A stretch of DNA of 64,000 nt from Phytophthora colocasiae (taxonomy: Eukaryota; Oomycota; Peronosporomycetes; Peronosporales; Peronosporaceae), in assembly GCA_018806915.1 (NCBI GenBank), contig JAGKQI010000047.1:1-64000 (forward strand), in the 5' to 3' direction. This document shows, piece by piece, positions 38,924-51,038 of the stretch. How positions within the stretch are numbered: position 1 is the stretch's first letter; each line of letters starts with the position of its first letter. Made by a program: the position numbers and the translations under genes. A model generated the notes under the pieces. It had not been told where the DNA came from and searched no databases. It worked only from the letters and a program-made list of their open reading frames with translations.

Positions 38924-39027
38924 TCCGAGTGGCCGGAATCGAACCAGCGACCAATTGATTTCCGAGTATACTGAAACACAGTATAGAACACTACAGTCAA
39001 TCGCTCTACCAACTGAGCTACACTCGG
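38924..39027 (-). tRNA. tRNA-Tyr: tRNA-Tyr(GUA), array copy 38
   Basis: Body as copy 1. Minisatellite AABACCC; the CA run upstream of the gene is one CA longer. Spacing to next 812. Confidence 0.95.
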
Positions 39028-39735
39028 TCCTAAGTCAAACACACGCACAATCACCATCACAAACACAAACCACGCACCCACACACACACAACATAGCTTC
39101 CTACGCCAAACGCGCCAACAACACAACCTCCTTACGCCTCCTCGCTGCCACATACACGCATCGCTCTGCACTCGGCCGCTCTCACACTCTCAAACAGACC
39201 CCACTACTCATCTTGGCAGACCCAGCCTGCTGGCCTGTTGGCCTGTTGGCCTGCTAGTCTGTTGGCCTGTTGGGATGCTAACTGTCGCCGAGCACGAGGT
39301 TCGACACAACCGGAGAATGGGCACGACCATCTGGATTGACCCCACGAGGGCATCGAAGGTGATACAGCCGAGCACACGACTAACTACCCCAGCTAGGCGC
39401 CGAAGCCGAAATCGGGACGATGTGCTCGTACGTTCCGCTTTACATGTATGATCTTTTAATCACGTGCGCGAAGGGTACTTCGCCGGTCCGCAATGCTGGC
39501 ACAACCATGCGTCCACTATCGACCTACCGACGCCAGATGCTGCCACGGACAGTAGCGCGATAGTCAACAGTGACGAAGGCAAGGAGGAGCCAAAAGACGT
39601 AGTGTGGCGGCGTGTAGCAAAGGCAACAAAAGCAACACAAGCAACAAAAGCAACACAAGCAAGAAAAGCAAGAAAAGCAAGAAAAGCAAAGGCTGTGCTG
39701 AGTGTGAGTGTGTGAGTGTGCGTCGATAGATAAAA

Positions 39736-39839
39736 TCCGAGTGGCCGGAATCGAACCAGCGACCAATTGATTTCCGAGTATACTGAAACACAGTATAGAA
39801 CACTACAGTCAATCGCTCTACCAACTGAGCTACACTCGG
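39736..39839 (-). tRNA. tRNA-Tyr: tRNA-Tyr(GUA), array copy 39
   Basis: Body as copy 1. Minisatellite AABADCC. Spacing to next 811. Confidence 0.95.
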
Positions 39840-40546
39840 TCCTAAGTCAAACACACGCACAATCACCATCACAAACACAAACCACGCACCCACACACACA
39901 ACATAGCTTCCTACGCCAAACGCGCCAACAACACAACCTCCTTACGCCTCCTCGCTGCCACATACACGCATCGCTCTGCACTCGGCCGCTCTCACACTCT
40001 CAAACAGACCCCACTACTCATCTTGGCAGACCCAGCCTGCTGGCCTGTTGGCCTGTTGGCCTGCTAGTCTGTTGGCCTGTTGGGATGCTAACTGTCGCCG
40101 AGCACGAGGTTCGACACAACCGGAGAATGGGCACGACCATCTGGATTGACCCCCACGAGGGCATCGAAGGTGATACAGCCGAGCACACGACTAACTACCC
40201 CAGCTAGGCGCCGAAGCCGAAATCGGGACGATGTGCTCGTACGTTCCGCTTTACATGTATGATCTTTTAATCACGTGCGCGAAGGGTACTTCGCCGGTCC
40301 GCAATGCTGGAACAACCATGCGTCCACTATCGACCTACCGACGCCAGATGCTGCCACGGACAGTAACGCGATAGTCAACAGTGACGAAGGCAAGGAGGAG
40401 CCAAAAGACGTAGTGTGGCGGCGTGTAGCAAAGGCAACAAAAGCAACACAAGCAACAAAAGCAACACAAGCAAGAAAAGCAAGAAAAGCAAGAAAAGCAA
40501 AGGCTGTGCTGAGTGTGAGTGTGTGAGTGTGCGTCGATAGATAAAA

Positions 40547-40650
40547 TCCGAGTGGCCGGAATCGAACCAGCGACCAATTGATTTCCGAGTATACTGAAAC
40601 ACAGTATAGAACACTACAGTCAATCGCTCTACCAACTGAGCTACACTCGG
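40547..40650 (-). tRNA. tRNA-Tyr: tRNA-Tyr(GUA), array copy 40
   Basis: Body as copy 1. Minisatellite AABADCC; two private substitutions in the spacer (CTGGAACAACC, CAGTAACGCG). Spacing to next 816. Confidence 0.95.
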
Positions 40651-41362
40651 TCCTAAGTCAAACACACGCACAATCACCATCACAAACACAAACCACGCAC
40701 CCACACACACAACATAGCTTCCTACGCCAAACGCGCCAACAACACAACCTCCTTACGCCTCCTCGCTGCCACATACACGCATCGCTCTGCACTCGGCCGC
40801 TCTCACACTCTCAAACAGACCCCACTACTCATCTTGGCAGACCCAGCCTGCTGGCCTGTTGGCCTGTTGGCCTGCTAGTCTGTTGGCCTGTTGGGATGCT
40901 AACTGTCGCCGAGCACGAGGTTCGACACAACCGGAGAATGGGCACGACCATCTGGATTGACCCCCACGAGGGCATCGAAGGTGATACAGCCGAGCACACG
41001 ACTAACTACCCCAGCTAGGCGCCGAAGCCGAAATCGGGACGATGTGCTCGTACGTTCCGCTTTACATGTATGATCTTTTAATCACGTGCGCGAAGGGTAC
41101 TTCGCCGGTCCGCAATGCTGGCACAACCATGCGTCCACTATCGACCTACCGACGCCAGATGCTGCCACGGACAGTAGCGCGATAGTCAACAGTGACGAAG
41201 GCAAGGAGGAGCCAAAGACGTAGTGTGGCGGCGTGTAGCAAAGGCAACAAAAGCAACACAAGCAACAAAAGCAACAAAAGCAAGAAAAGCAAAAGCAAGA
41301 AAAGCAAGAAAAGCAAAGGCTGTGCTGAGTGTGAGTGTGTGAGTGTGCGTCGATAGATAAAA

Positions 41363-41466
41363 TCCGAGTGGCCGGAATCGAACCAGCGACCAATTGATTT
41401 CCGAGTATACTGAAACACAGTATAGAACACTACAGTCAATCGCTCTACCAACTGAGCTACACTCGG
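41363..41466 (-). tRNA. tRNA-Tyr: tRNA-Tyr(GUA), array copy 41
   Basis: Body as copy 1. Minisatellite AABAC, one 6-mer AAAGCA, then CC. Spacing to next 810. Confidence 0.95.
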
Positions 41467-42172
41467 TCCTAAGTCAAACACACGCACAATCACCATCACA
41501 AACACAAACCACGCACCCACACACACAACATAGCTTCCTACGCCAAACGCGCCAACAACACAACCTCCTTACGCCTCCTCGCTGCCACATACACGCATCG
41601 CTCTGCACTCGGCCGCTCTCACACTCTCAAACAGACCCCACTACTCATCTTGGCAGACCCAGCCTGCTGGCCTGTTGGCCTGTTGGCCTGCTAGTCTGTT
41701 GGCCTGTTGGGATGCTAACTGTCGCCGAGCACGAGGTTCGACACAACCGGAGAATGGGCACGACCATCTGGATTGACCCCACGAGGGCATCGAAGGTGAT
41801 ACAGCCGAGCACACGACTAACTACCCCAGCTAGGCGCCGAAGCCGAAATCGGGACGATGTGCTCGTACGTTCCGCTTTACATGTATGATCTTTTAATCAC
41901 GTGCGCGAAGGGTACTTCGCCGGTCCGCAATGCTGGCACAACCATGCGTCCACTATCGACCTACCGACGCCAGATGCTGCCACGGACAGTAGCGCGATAG
42001 TCAACAGTGACGAAGGCAAGGAGGAGCCAAAAGACGTAGTGTGGCGGCGTGTAGCAAAGGCAACAAAAGCAACACAAGCAACAAAAGCAACACAAGCAAG
42101 AAAAGCAAGAAAAGCAAGAAAAGCAAAGGCTGTGCTGAGTGTGAGTGTGTGAGTGTGCGTCGATAGATAAAA

Positions 42173-42276
42173 TCCGAGTGGCCGGAATCGAACCAGCGAC
42201 CAATTGATTTCCGAGTATACTGAAACACAGTATAGAACACTACAGTCAATCGCTCTACCAACTGAGCTACACTCGG
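42173..42276 (-). tRNA. tRNA-Tyr: tRNA-Tyr(GUA), array copy 42
   Basis: Body as copy 1. Minisatellite AABADCC. Spacing to next 795. Confidence 0.95.
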
Positions 42277-42967
42277 TCCTAAGTCAAACACACGCACAAT
42301 CACCATCACAAACACAAACCACGCACCCACACACACAACATAGCTTCCTACGCCAAACGCGCCAGCAACACAACCTCCTTACGCCTCCTCGCTGCCACAT
42401 ACACGCATCGCTCTGCACTCGGCCGCTCTCACACTCTCAAACAGACCCCACTACTCATCTTGGCAGACCCAGCCTGCTGGCCTGTTGGCCTGTTGGCCTG
42501 CTAGTCTGTTGGCCTGTTGGGATGCTAACTGTCGCCGAGCACGAGGTTCGACACAACCGGAGAATGGGCACGACCATCTGGATTGACCCCCACGAGGGCA
42601 TCGAAGGTGATACAGCCGAGCACACGACTAACTACCCCAGCTAGGCGCCGAAGCCGAAATCGGGACGATGTGCTCGTACGTTCCGCTTTACATGTATGAT
42701 CTTTTAATCACGTGCGCGAAGGGTACTTCGCCGGTCCGCAATGCTGGCACAACCATGCGTCCACTATCGACCTACCGACGCCAGATGCTGCCACGGACAG
42801 TAGCGCGATGGTCAACAGTGGCGAAGGCAAGGAGGATTCAAAAGACGTAGTGTGGCAGCGTGTAGCAAAGGCAACAAAAGCAACAAAAGCAAGAAAAGCA
42901 AGAAAAGCAAGAAAAGCAAAGGCTGTGCTGAGTGTGAGAGTGTGTGAGTGTGCGTCGATAGATAAAA

Positions 42968-43071
42968 TCCGAGTGGCCGGAATCGAACCAGCGACCAATT
43001 GATTTCCGAGTATACTGAAACACAGTATAGAACACTACAGTCAATCGCTCTACCAACTGAGCTACACTCGG
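42968..43071 (-). tRNA. tRNA-Tyr: tRNA-Tyr(GUA), array copy 43
   Basis: Body as copy 1. Minisatellite AACCC without type B; its spacer (42807-42860) has the largest cluster of private substitutions in the array interior. Spacing to next 813. Confidence 0.95.
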
Positions 43072-43780
43072 TCCTAAGTCAAACACACGCACAATCACCA
43101 TCACAAACACAAACCACGCACCCACACACACAACATAGCTTCCTACGCCAAACGCGCCAACAACACAACCTCCTTACGCCTCCTCGCTGCCACATACACG
43201 CATCGCTCTGCACTCGGCCGCTCTCACACTCTCAAACAGACCCCACTACTCATCTTGGCAGACCCAGCCTGCTGGCCTGTTGGCCTGTTGGCCTGCTAGT
43301 CTGTTGGCCTGTTGGGATGCTAACTGTCGCCGAGCACGAGGTTCGACACAACCGGAGAATGGGCACGACCATCTGGATTGACCCCCACGAGGGCATCGAA
43401 GGTGATACAGCCGAGCACACGACTAACTACCCCAGCTAGGCGCCGAAGCCGAAATCGGGACGATGTGCTCGTACGTTCCGCTTTACATGTATGATCTTTT
43501 AATCACGTGCGCGAAGGGTACTTCGCCGGTCCGCAATGCTGGCACAACCATGCGTCCACTATCGACCTACCGACGCCAGATGCTGCCACGGACAGTAGCG
43601 CGATAGTCAACAGTGACGAAGGCAAGGAGGAGCCAAAAGACGTAGTGTGGCGGCGTGTAGCAAAGGCAACAAAAGCAACACAAGCAACAAAAGCAACACA
43701 AGCAAGAAAAGCAAGAAAAGCAAGAAAAGCAAAGGCTGTGCTGAGTGTGAGAGTGTGTGAGTGTGCGTCGATAGATAAAA

Positions 43781-43884
43781 TCCGAGTGGCCGGAATCGAA
43801 CCAGCGACCAATTGATTTCCGAGTATACTGAAACACAGTATAGAACACTACAGTCAATCGCTCTACCAACTGAGCTACACTCGG
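43781..43884 (-). tRNA. tRNA-Tyr: tRNA-Tyr(GUA), array copy 44
   Basis: Body as copy 1. Minisatellite AABADCC. Spacing to next 804. Confidence 0.95.
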
Positions 43885-44584
43885 TCCTAAGTCAAACACA
43901 CGCACAATCACCATCACAAACACAAACCACGCACCCACACACACAACATAGCTTCCTACGCCAAACGCGCCAACAACACAACCTCCTTACGCCTCCTCGC
44001 TGCCACATACACGCATCGCTCTGCACTCGGCCGCTCTCACACTCTCAAACAGACCCCACTACTCATCTTGGCAGACCCAGCCTGCTGGCCTGTTGGCCTG
44101 TTGGCCTGCTAGTCTGTTGGCCTGTTGGGATGCTAACTGTCGCCGAGCACGAGGTTCGACACAACCGGAGAATGGGCACGACCATCTGGATTGACCCCCA
44201 CGAGGGCATCGAAGGTGATACAGCCGAGCACACGACTAACTACCCCAGCTAGGCGCCGAAGCCGAAATCGGGACGATGTGCTCGTACGTTCCGCTTTACA
44301 TGTATGATCTTTTAATCACGTGCGCGAAGGGTACTTCGCCGGTCCGCAATGCTGGCACAACCATGCGTCCACTATCGACCTACCGACGCCAGATGCTGCC
44401 ACGGACAGTAGCGCGATAGTCAACAGTGACGAAGGCAAGGAGGAGCCAAAAGACGTAGTGTGGCGGCGTGTAGCAAAGGCAACAAAAGCAACACAAGCAA
44501 CAAAAGCAACAAAAGCAAGAAAAGCAAGAAAAGCAAAGGCTGTGCTGAGTGTGAGAGTGTGTGAGTGTGCGTCGATAGATAAAA

Positions 44585-44688
44585 TCCGAGTGGCCGGAAT
44601 CGAACCAGCGACCAATTGATTTCCGAGTATACTGAAACACAGTATAGAACACTACAGTCAATCGCTCTACCAACTGAGCTACACTCGG
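44585..44688 (-). tRNA. tRNA-Tyr: tRNA-Tyr(GUA), array copy 45
   Basis: Body as copy 1. Minisatellite AABACC; GACCCTTACGAG spacer variant. Spacing to next 809. Confidence 0.95.
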
Positions 44689-45393
44689 TCCTAAGTCAAA
44701 CACACGCACAATCACCATCACAAACACAAACCACGCACCCACACACACAACATAGCTTCCTACGCCAAACGCGCCAACAACACAACCTCCTTACGCCTCC
44801 TCGCTGCCACATACACGCATCGCTCTGCACTCGGCCGCTCTCACACTCTCAAACAGACCCCACTACTCATCTTGGCAGACCCAGCCTGCTGGCCTGTTGG
44901 CCTGTTGGCCTGCTAGTCTGTTGGCCTGTTGGGATGCTAACTGTCGCCGAGCACGAGGTTCGACACAACCGGAGAATGGGCACGACCATCTGGATTGACC
45001 CTTACGAGGGCATCGAAGGTGATACAGCCGAGCACACGACTAACTACCCCAGCTAGGCGCCGAAGCCGAAATCGGGACGATGTGCTCGTACGTTCCGCTT
45101 TACATGTATGATCTTTTAATCACGTGCGCGAAGGGTACTTCGCCGGTCCGCAATGCTGGCACAACCATGCGTCCACTATCGACCTACCGACGCCAGATGC
45201 TGCCACGGACAGTAGCGCGATAGTCAACAGTGACGAAGGCAAGGAGGAGCCAAAGACGTAGTGTGGCGGCGTGTAGCAAAGGCAACAAAAGCAACACAAG
45301 CAACAAAAGCAACACAAGCAAGAAAAGCAAAAGCAAGAAAAGCAAAGGCTGTGCTGAGTGTGAGAGTGTGTGAGTGTGCGTCGATAGATAAAA

Positions 45394-45497
45394 TCCGAGT
45401 GGCCGGAATCGAACCAGCGACCAATTGATTTCCGAGTATACTGAAACACAGTATAGAACACTACAGTCAATCGCTCTACCAACTGAGCTACACTCGG
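45394..45497 (-). tRNA. tRNA-Tyr: tRNA-Tyr(GUA), array copy 46
   Basis: Body as copy 1. Minisatellite AABAD, a 6-mer, then C. Spacing to next 811. Confidence 0.95.
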
Positions 45498-46204
45498 TCC
45501 TAAGTCAAACACACGCACAATCACCATCACAAACACAAACCACGCACCCACACACACAACATAGCTTCCTACGCCAAACGCGCCAACAACACAACCTCCT
45601 TACGCCTCCTCGCTGCCACATACACGCATCGCTCTGCACTCGGCCGCTCTCACACTCTCAAACAGACCCCACTACTCATCTTGGCAGACCCAGCCTGCTG
45701 GCCTGTTGGCCTGTTGGCCTGCTAGTCTGTTGGCCTGTTGGGATGCTAACTGTCGCCGAGCACGAGGTTCGACACAACCGGAGAATGGGCACGACCATCT
45801 GGATTGACCCCACGAGGGCATCGAAGGTGATACAGCCGAGCACACGACTAACTACCCCAGCTAGGCGCCGAAGCCGAAATCGGGACGATGTGCTCGTACG
45901 TTCCGCTTTACATGTATGATCTTTTAATCACGTGCGCGAAGGGTACTTCGCCGGTCCGCAATGCTGGCACAACCATGCGTCCACTATCGACCTACCGACG
46001 CCAGATGCTGCCACGGACAGTAGCGCGATAGTCAACAGTGACGAAGGCAAGGAGGAGCCAAAGACGTAGTGTGGCGGCGTGTAGCAAAGGCAACAAAAGC
46101 AACACAAGCAACAAAAGCAACACAAGCAAGAAAAGCAAGAAAAGCAAGAAAAGCAAAGGCTGTGCTGAGTGTGAGAGTGTGTGAGTGTGCGTCGATAGAT
46201 AAAA

Positions 46205-46308
46205 TCCGAGTGGCCGGAATCGAACCAGCGACCAATTGATTTCCGAGTATACTGAAACACAGTATAGAACACTACAGTCAATCGCTCTACCAACTGAGCT
46301 ACACTCGG
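46205..46308 (-). tRNA. tRNA-Tyr: tRNA-Tyr(GUA), array copy 47
   Basis: Body as copy 1. Minisatellite AABADCC; unique TTGTCCCCATCGAG in the spacer at 46616. Spacing to next 814. Confidence 0.95.
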
Positions 46309-47018
46309 TCCTAAGTCAAACACACGCACAATCACCATCACAAACACAAACCACGCACCCACACACACAACATAGCTTCCTACGCCAAACGCGCCAGCAA
46401 CACAACCTCCTTACGCCTCCTCGCTGCCACATACACGCATCGCTCTGCACTCGGCCGCTCTCACACTCTCAAACAGACCCCACTACTCATCTTGGCAGAC
46501 CCAGCCTGCTGGCCTGTTGGCCTGTTGGCCTGCTAGTCTGTTGGCCTGTTGGGATGCTAACTGTCGCCGAGCACGAGGTTCGACACAACCGGAGAATGGG
46601 CACGACCATCTGGATTGTCCCCATCGAGGGCATCGAAGGTGATACAGCCGAGCACACGACTAACTACCCCAGCTAGGCGCCGAAGCCGAAATCGGGACGA
46701 TGTGCTCGTACGTTCCGCTTTACATGTATGATCTTTTAATCACGTGCGCGAAGGGTACTTCGCCGGTCCGCAATGCTGGCACAACCATGCGTCCACTATC
46801 GACCTACCGACGCCAGATGCTGCCACGGACAGTAGCGCGATAGTCAACAGTGACGAAGGCAAGGAGGAGCCAAAGACGTAGTGTGGCGGCGTGTAGCAAA
46901 GGCAACAAAAGCAACACAAGCAACAAAAGCAACACACAAGCAAGAAAAGCAAGAAAAGCAAGAAAAGCAAAGGCTGTGCTGAGTGTGAGAGTGTGTGAGT
47001 GTGCGTCGATAGATAAAA

Positions 47019-47122
47019 TCCGAGTGGCCGGAATCGAACCAGCGACCAATTGATTTCCGAGTATACTGAAACACAGTATAGAACACTACAGTCAATCGCT
47101 CTACCAACTGAGCTACACTCGG
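47019..47122 (-). tRNA. tRNA-Tyr: tRNA-Tyr(GUA), array copy 48
   Basis: Body as copy 1. Minisatellite AABA with two extra bases, then DCC; GACCCTTACGAG spacer variant. Spacing to next 813. Confidence 0.95.
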
Positions 47123-47831
47123 TCCTAAGTCAAACACACGCACAATCACCATCACAAACACAAACCACGCACCCACACACACAACATAGCTTCCTACGCC
47201 AAACGCGCCAACAACACAACCTCCTTACGCCTCCTCGCTGCCACATACACGCATCGCTCTGCACTCGGCCGCTCTCACACTCTCAAACAGACCCCACTAC
47301 TCATCTTGGCAGACCCAGCCTGCTGGCCTGTTGGCCTGTTGGCCTGCTAGTCTGTTGGCCTGTTGGGATGCTAACTGTCGCCGAGCACGAGGTTCGACAC
47401 AACCGGAGAATGGGCACGACCATCTGGATTGACCCTTACGAGGGCATCGAAGGTGATACAGCCGAGCACACGACTAACTACCCCAGCTAGGCGCCGAAGC
47501 CGAAATCGGGACGATGTGCTCGTACGTTCCGCTTTACATGTATGATCTTTTAATCACGTGCGCGAAGGGTACTTCGCCGGTCCGCAATGCTGGCACAACC
47601 ATGCGTCCACTATCGACCTACCGACGCCAGATGCTGCCACGGACAGTAGCGCGATAGTCAACAGTGACGAAGGCAAGGAGGAGCCAAAAGACGTAGTGTG
47701 GCGGCGTGTAGCAAAGGCAACAAAAGCAACACAAGCAACAAAAGCAACACAAGCAAGAAAAGCAAGAAAAGCAAGAAAAGCAAAGGCTGTGCTGAGTGTG
47801 AGAGTGTGTGAGTGTGCGTCGATAGATAAAA

Positions 47832-47935
47832 TCCGAGTGGCCGGAATCGAACCAGCGACCAATTGATTTCCGAGTATACTGAAACACAGTATAGAACACT
47901 ACAGTCAATCGCTCTACCAACTGAGCTACACTCGG
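47832..47935 (-). tRNA. tRNA-Tyr: tRNA-Tyr(GUA), array copy 49
   Basis: Body as copy 1. Minisatellite AABADCC. Spacing to next 813. Confidence 0.95.
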
Positions 47936-48644
47936 TCCTAAGTCAAACACACGCACAATCACCATCACAAACACAAACCACGCACCCACACACACAACAT
48001 AGCTTCCTACGCCAAACGCGCCAACAACACAACCTCCTTACGCCTCCTCGCTGCCACATACACGCATCGCTCTGCACTCGGCCGCTCTCACACTCTCAAA
48101 CAGACCCCACTACTCATCTTGGCAGACCCAGCCTGCTGGCCTGTTGGCCTGTTGGCCTGCTAGTCTGTTGGCCTGTTGGGATGCTAACTGTCGCCGAGCA
48201 CGAGGTTCGACACAACCGGAGAATGGGCACGACCATCTGGATTGACCCCCACGAGGGCATCGAAGGTGATACAGCCGAGCACACGACTAACTACCCCAGC
48301 TAGGCGCCGAAGCCGAAATCGGGACGATGTGCTCGTACGTTCCGCTTTACATGTATGATCTTTTAATCACGTGCGCGAAGGGTACTTCGCCGGTCCGCAA
48401 TGCTGGCACAACCATGCGTCCACTATCGACCTACCGACGCCAGATGCTGCCACGGACAGTAGCGCGATAGTCAACAGTGACGAAGGCAAGGAGGAGCCAA
48501 AAGACGTAGTGTGGCGGCGTGTAGCAAAGGCAACAAAAGCAACACAAGCAACAAAAGCAACACAAGCAAGAAAAGCAACAAAAGCAAGAAAAGCAAAGGC
48601 TGTGCTGAGTGTGAGAGTGTGTGAGTGTGCGTCGATAGATAAAA

Positions 48645-48748
48645 TCCGAGTGGCCGGAATCGAACCAGCGACCAATTGATTTCCGAGTATACTGAAACAC
48701 AGTATAGAACACTACAGTCAATCGCTCTACCAACTGAGCTACACTCGG
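48645..48748 (-). tRNA. tRNA-Tyr: tRNA-Tyr(GUA), array copy 50
   Basis: Body as copy 1. Minisatellite AABADAC. Spacing to next 812. Confidence 0.95.
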
Positions 48749-49456
48749 TCCTAAGTCAAACACACGCACAATCACCATCACAAACACAAACCACGCACCC
48801 ACACACACACATAGCTTCCTACGCCAAACGCGCCAACAACACAACCTCCTTACGCCTCCTCGCTGCCACATACACGCATCGCTCTGCACTCGGCCGCTCT
48901 CACACTCTCAAACAGACCCCACTACTCATCTTGGCAGACCCAGCCTGCTGGCCTGTTGGCCTGTTGGCCTGCTAGTCTGTTGGCCTGTTGGGATGCTAAC
49001 TGTCGCCGAGCACGAGGTTCGACACAACCGGAGAATGGGCACGACCATCTGGATTGACCCCCACGAGGGCATCGAAGGTGATACAGCCGAGCACACGACT
49101 AACTACCCCAGCTAGGCGCCGAAGCCGAAATCGGGACGATGTGCTCGTACGTTCCGCTTTACATGTATGATCTTTTAATCACGTGCGCGAAGGGTACTTC
49201 GCCGGTCCGCAATGCTGGCACAACCATGCGTCCACTATCGACCTACCGACGCCAGATGCTGCCACGGACAGTAGCGCGATAGTCAACAGTGACGAAGGCA
49301 AGGAGGAGCCAAAAGACGTAGTGTGGCGGCGTGTAGCAAAGGCAACAAAAGCAACACAAGCAACAAAAGCAACACAAGCAAGAAAAGCAACAAAAGCAAG
49401 AAAAGCAAAGGCTGTGCTGAGTGTGAGAGTGTGTGAGTGTGCGTCGATAGATAAAA

Positions 49457-49560
49457 TCCGAGTGGCCGGAATCGAACCAGCGACCAATTGATTTCCGAGT
49501 ATACTGAAACACAGTATAGAACACTACAGTCAATCGCTCTACCAACTGAGCTACACTCGG
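49457..49560 (-). tRNA. tRNA-Tyr: tRNA-Tyr(GUA), array copy 51
   Basis: Body as copy 1. Minisatellite AABADAC; upstream spacer reads AAATACACGC and CATAGCCTCC, edge variants shared with copy 52. Spacing to next 856. Confidence 0.95.
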
Positions 49561-50149
49561 TCCTAAGTCAAATACACGCACAATCACCATCACAAACACA
49601 AACCACGCACCCACACACAACATAGCCTCCTACGCCAAACGCGCCAACAACACAACCTCCTTACGCCTCCTCGCTGCCACATACACGCATCGCTCTGCAC
49701 TCGGCCGCTCTCACACTCTCAAACAGACCCCACTACTCATCTTGGCAGACCCAGCCTGCTGGCCTGTTGGCCTGTTGGCCTGCTAGTCTGTTGGCCTGTT
49801 GGGATGCTAACTGTCGCCGAGCACGAGGTTCGACACAACCGGAGAATGGGCACGACCATCTGGATTGACCCCCACGAGGGCATCGAAGGTGATACAGCCG
49901 AGCACACGACTAACTACCCCAGCTAGGCGCCGAAGCCGAAATCGGGACGATGTGCTCGTACGTTCCGCTTTACATGTATGATCTTTTAATCACGTGCGCG
50001 AAGGGTACTTCGCCGGTCCGCAATGCTGGCACAACCATGCGTCCACTATCGACCTACCGACGCCAGATGCTGCCACGGACAGTAGCGCGATAGTCAACAG
50101 TGACGAAGGCAAGGAGGAGCCAAAAGACGTAGTGTGGCGGCGTGTAGCA

Positions 50150-50257
50150 AAGGCAACAAAAGCAACACAAGCAACAAAAGCAACAAAAGCAAGAAAAGCA
50201 AGAAAAGCAAGAAAAGCAAGAAAAGCAAGAAAAGCAAGAAAAGCAAGAAAAGCAAGA
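50150..50257. repeat. Longest 9-bp minisatellite of the array (12 repeats)
   Basis: AABACCCCCCCC in the code given for the array: eight AAAGCAAGA repeats in a row in the last unit, against a single one in most left-hand units. It accounts for the 856-bp spacing. Confidence 0.95.
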
Positions 50258-50312
50258 AAAGCAAAGGCTGTGCTGAGTGTGAGAGTGTGTGAGTGTGCGT
50301 CGATAGATAAAA

Positions 50313-50416
50313 TCCGAGTGGCCGGAATCGAACCAGCGACCAATTGATTTCCGAGTATACTGAAACACAGTATAGAACACTACAGTCAATCGCTCTACCA
50401 ACTGAGCTACACTCGG
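50313..50416 (-). tRNA. tRNA-Tyr: tRNA-Tyr(GUA), array copy 52 (last)
   Basis: Body as copy 1 although its flanks carry the edge substitutions of copy 51 plus CCAAACACGCC. The array ends 412 bp further right. Confidence 0.95.
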
Positions 50417-50828
50417 TCCTAAGTCAAATACACGCACAATCACCATCACAAACACAAACCACGCACCCACACACAACATAGCCTCCTACGCCAAACACGC
50501 CAACAACACAACCTCCTTACGCCTCCTCGCTGCCACATACACGCATCGCTCTGCACTCGGCCGCTCTCACACTCTCAAACAGACCCCACTACTCATCTTG
50601 GCAGACCCAGCCTGCTGGCCTGTTGGCCTGTTGGCCTGCTAGTCTGTTGGCCTGTTGGGATGCTAACTGTCGCCGAGCACGAGGTTCGACACAACCGGAG
50701 AATGGGCACGACCATCTGGATTGACCCCCACGAGGGCATCGAAGGTGATACAGCCGAGCACACAACTAACTACCCCAGCTAGGCGCCGAAGCCGAAATCG
50801 GGGCGATGTGCTCGTATGTTCCGCTTTA

Positions 50829-51038
50829 TAACGAAATCAGACTGCATTTCCCCACAGTAGCATCTTTGAGATCCGACAGAATTTCGACTCCGTCAGAGCT
50901 GGATTTCGACGCAGTACCACTATGGAGTTGATTTGAGAAATCCATCACCTCGGGGGCCGGTGGATTTGTCAAATCCGCATCGAAATCGAAGAACACACTT
51001 CCCCGCACCTAACTACCGCTTCCCCTTTACGCATCGGC
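50829..51038. other. Spacer between the array and the first transposon relic
   Basis: Unique sequence starting where unit homology stops (after TTCCGCTTTA). It contains short echoes such as ATTTCGAC twice and GGATTTGTCAAATCC as a small hairpin. No gene seen. Confidence 0.5.

Larger units (their letters stand above)
8991..50828 (-). repeat. Tandem array of 52 tRNA-Tyr units, mean period 807 bp
   Basis: The unit is repeated head to tail with very few substitutions. Start-to-start spacing of the tRNA genes runs from 761 to 856 bp. In tRNA-sense (minus) order a unit holds: the tRNA with a TTTT terminator; a CA/CT-rich stretch; a 9-bp minisatellite whose length explains most spacing differences; conserved spacer with CACGTG; a second short minisatellite built on GGCCAACAG; and a GT-rich run before the next tRNA. 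In the tRNA entries the minisatellite is coded on the + strand: A = AARGCAACA, B = CAAGCAACA, C = AAAGCAAGA, D = CAAGCAAGA. Reading frames of 60-164 codons recur in each unit but run through the tRNA and low-complexity DNA, and I do not regard them as genes. The last unit ends at about 50828 with extra substitutions. Confidence 0.97.

Noticed and set aside
9190..50500. Repeated open frames of 100-164 codons in every array unit (both strands)
   Set aside because: They run through the tRNA gene, its intron and low-complexity spacer, start at non-ATG codons in many cases, change with single-base length variants and contain no domain. They persist only because the units are identical.
8991..50828. 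CRISPR array or rDNA/5S array
   Set aside because: The period is about 807 bp with no short repeat/spacer pattern, and each unit contains a clear tRNA-Tyr but no rRNA sequence.
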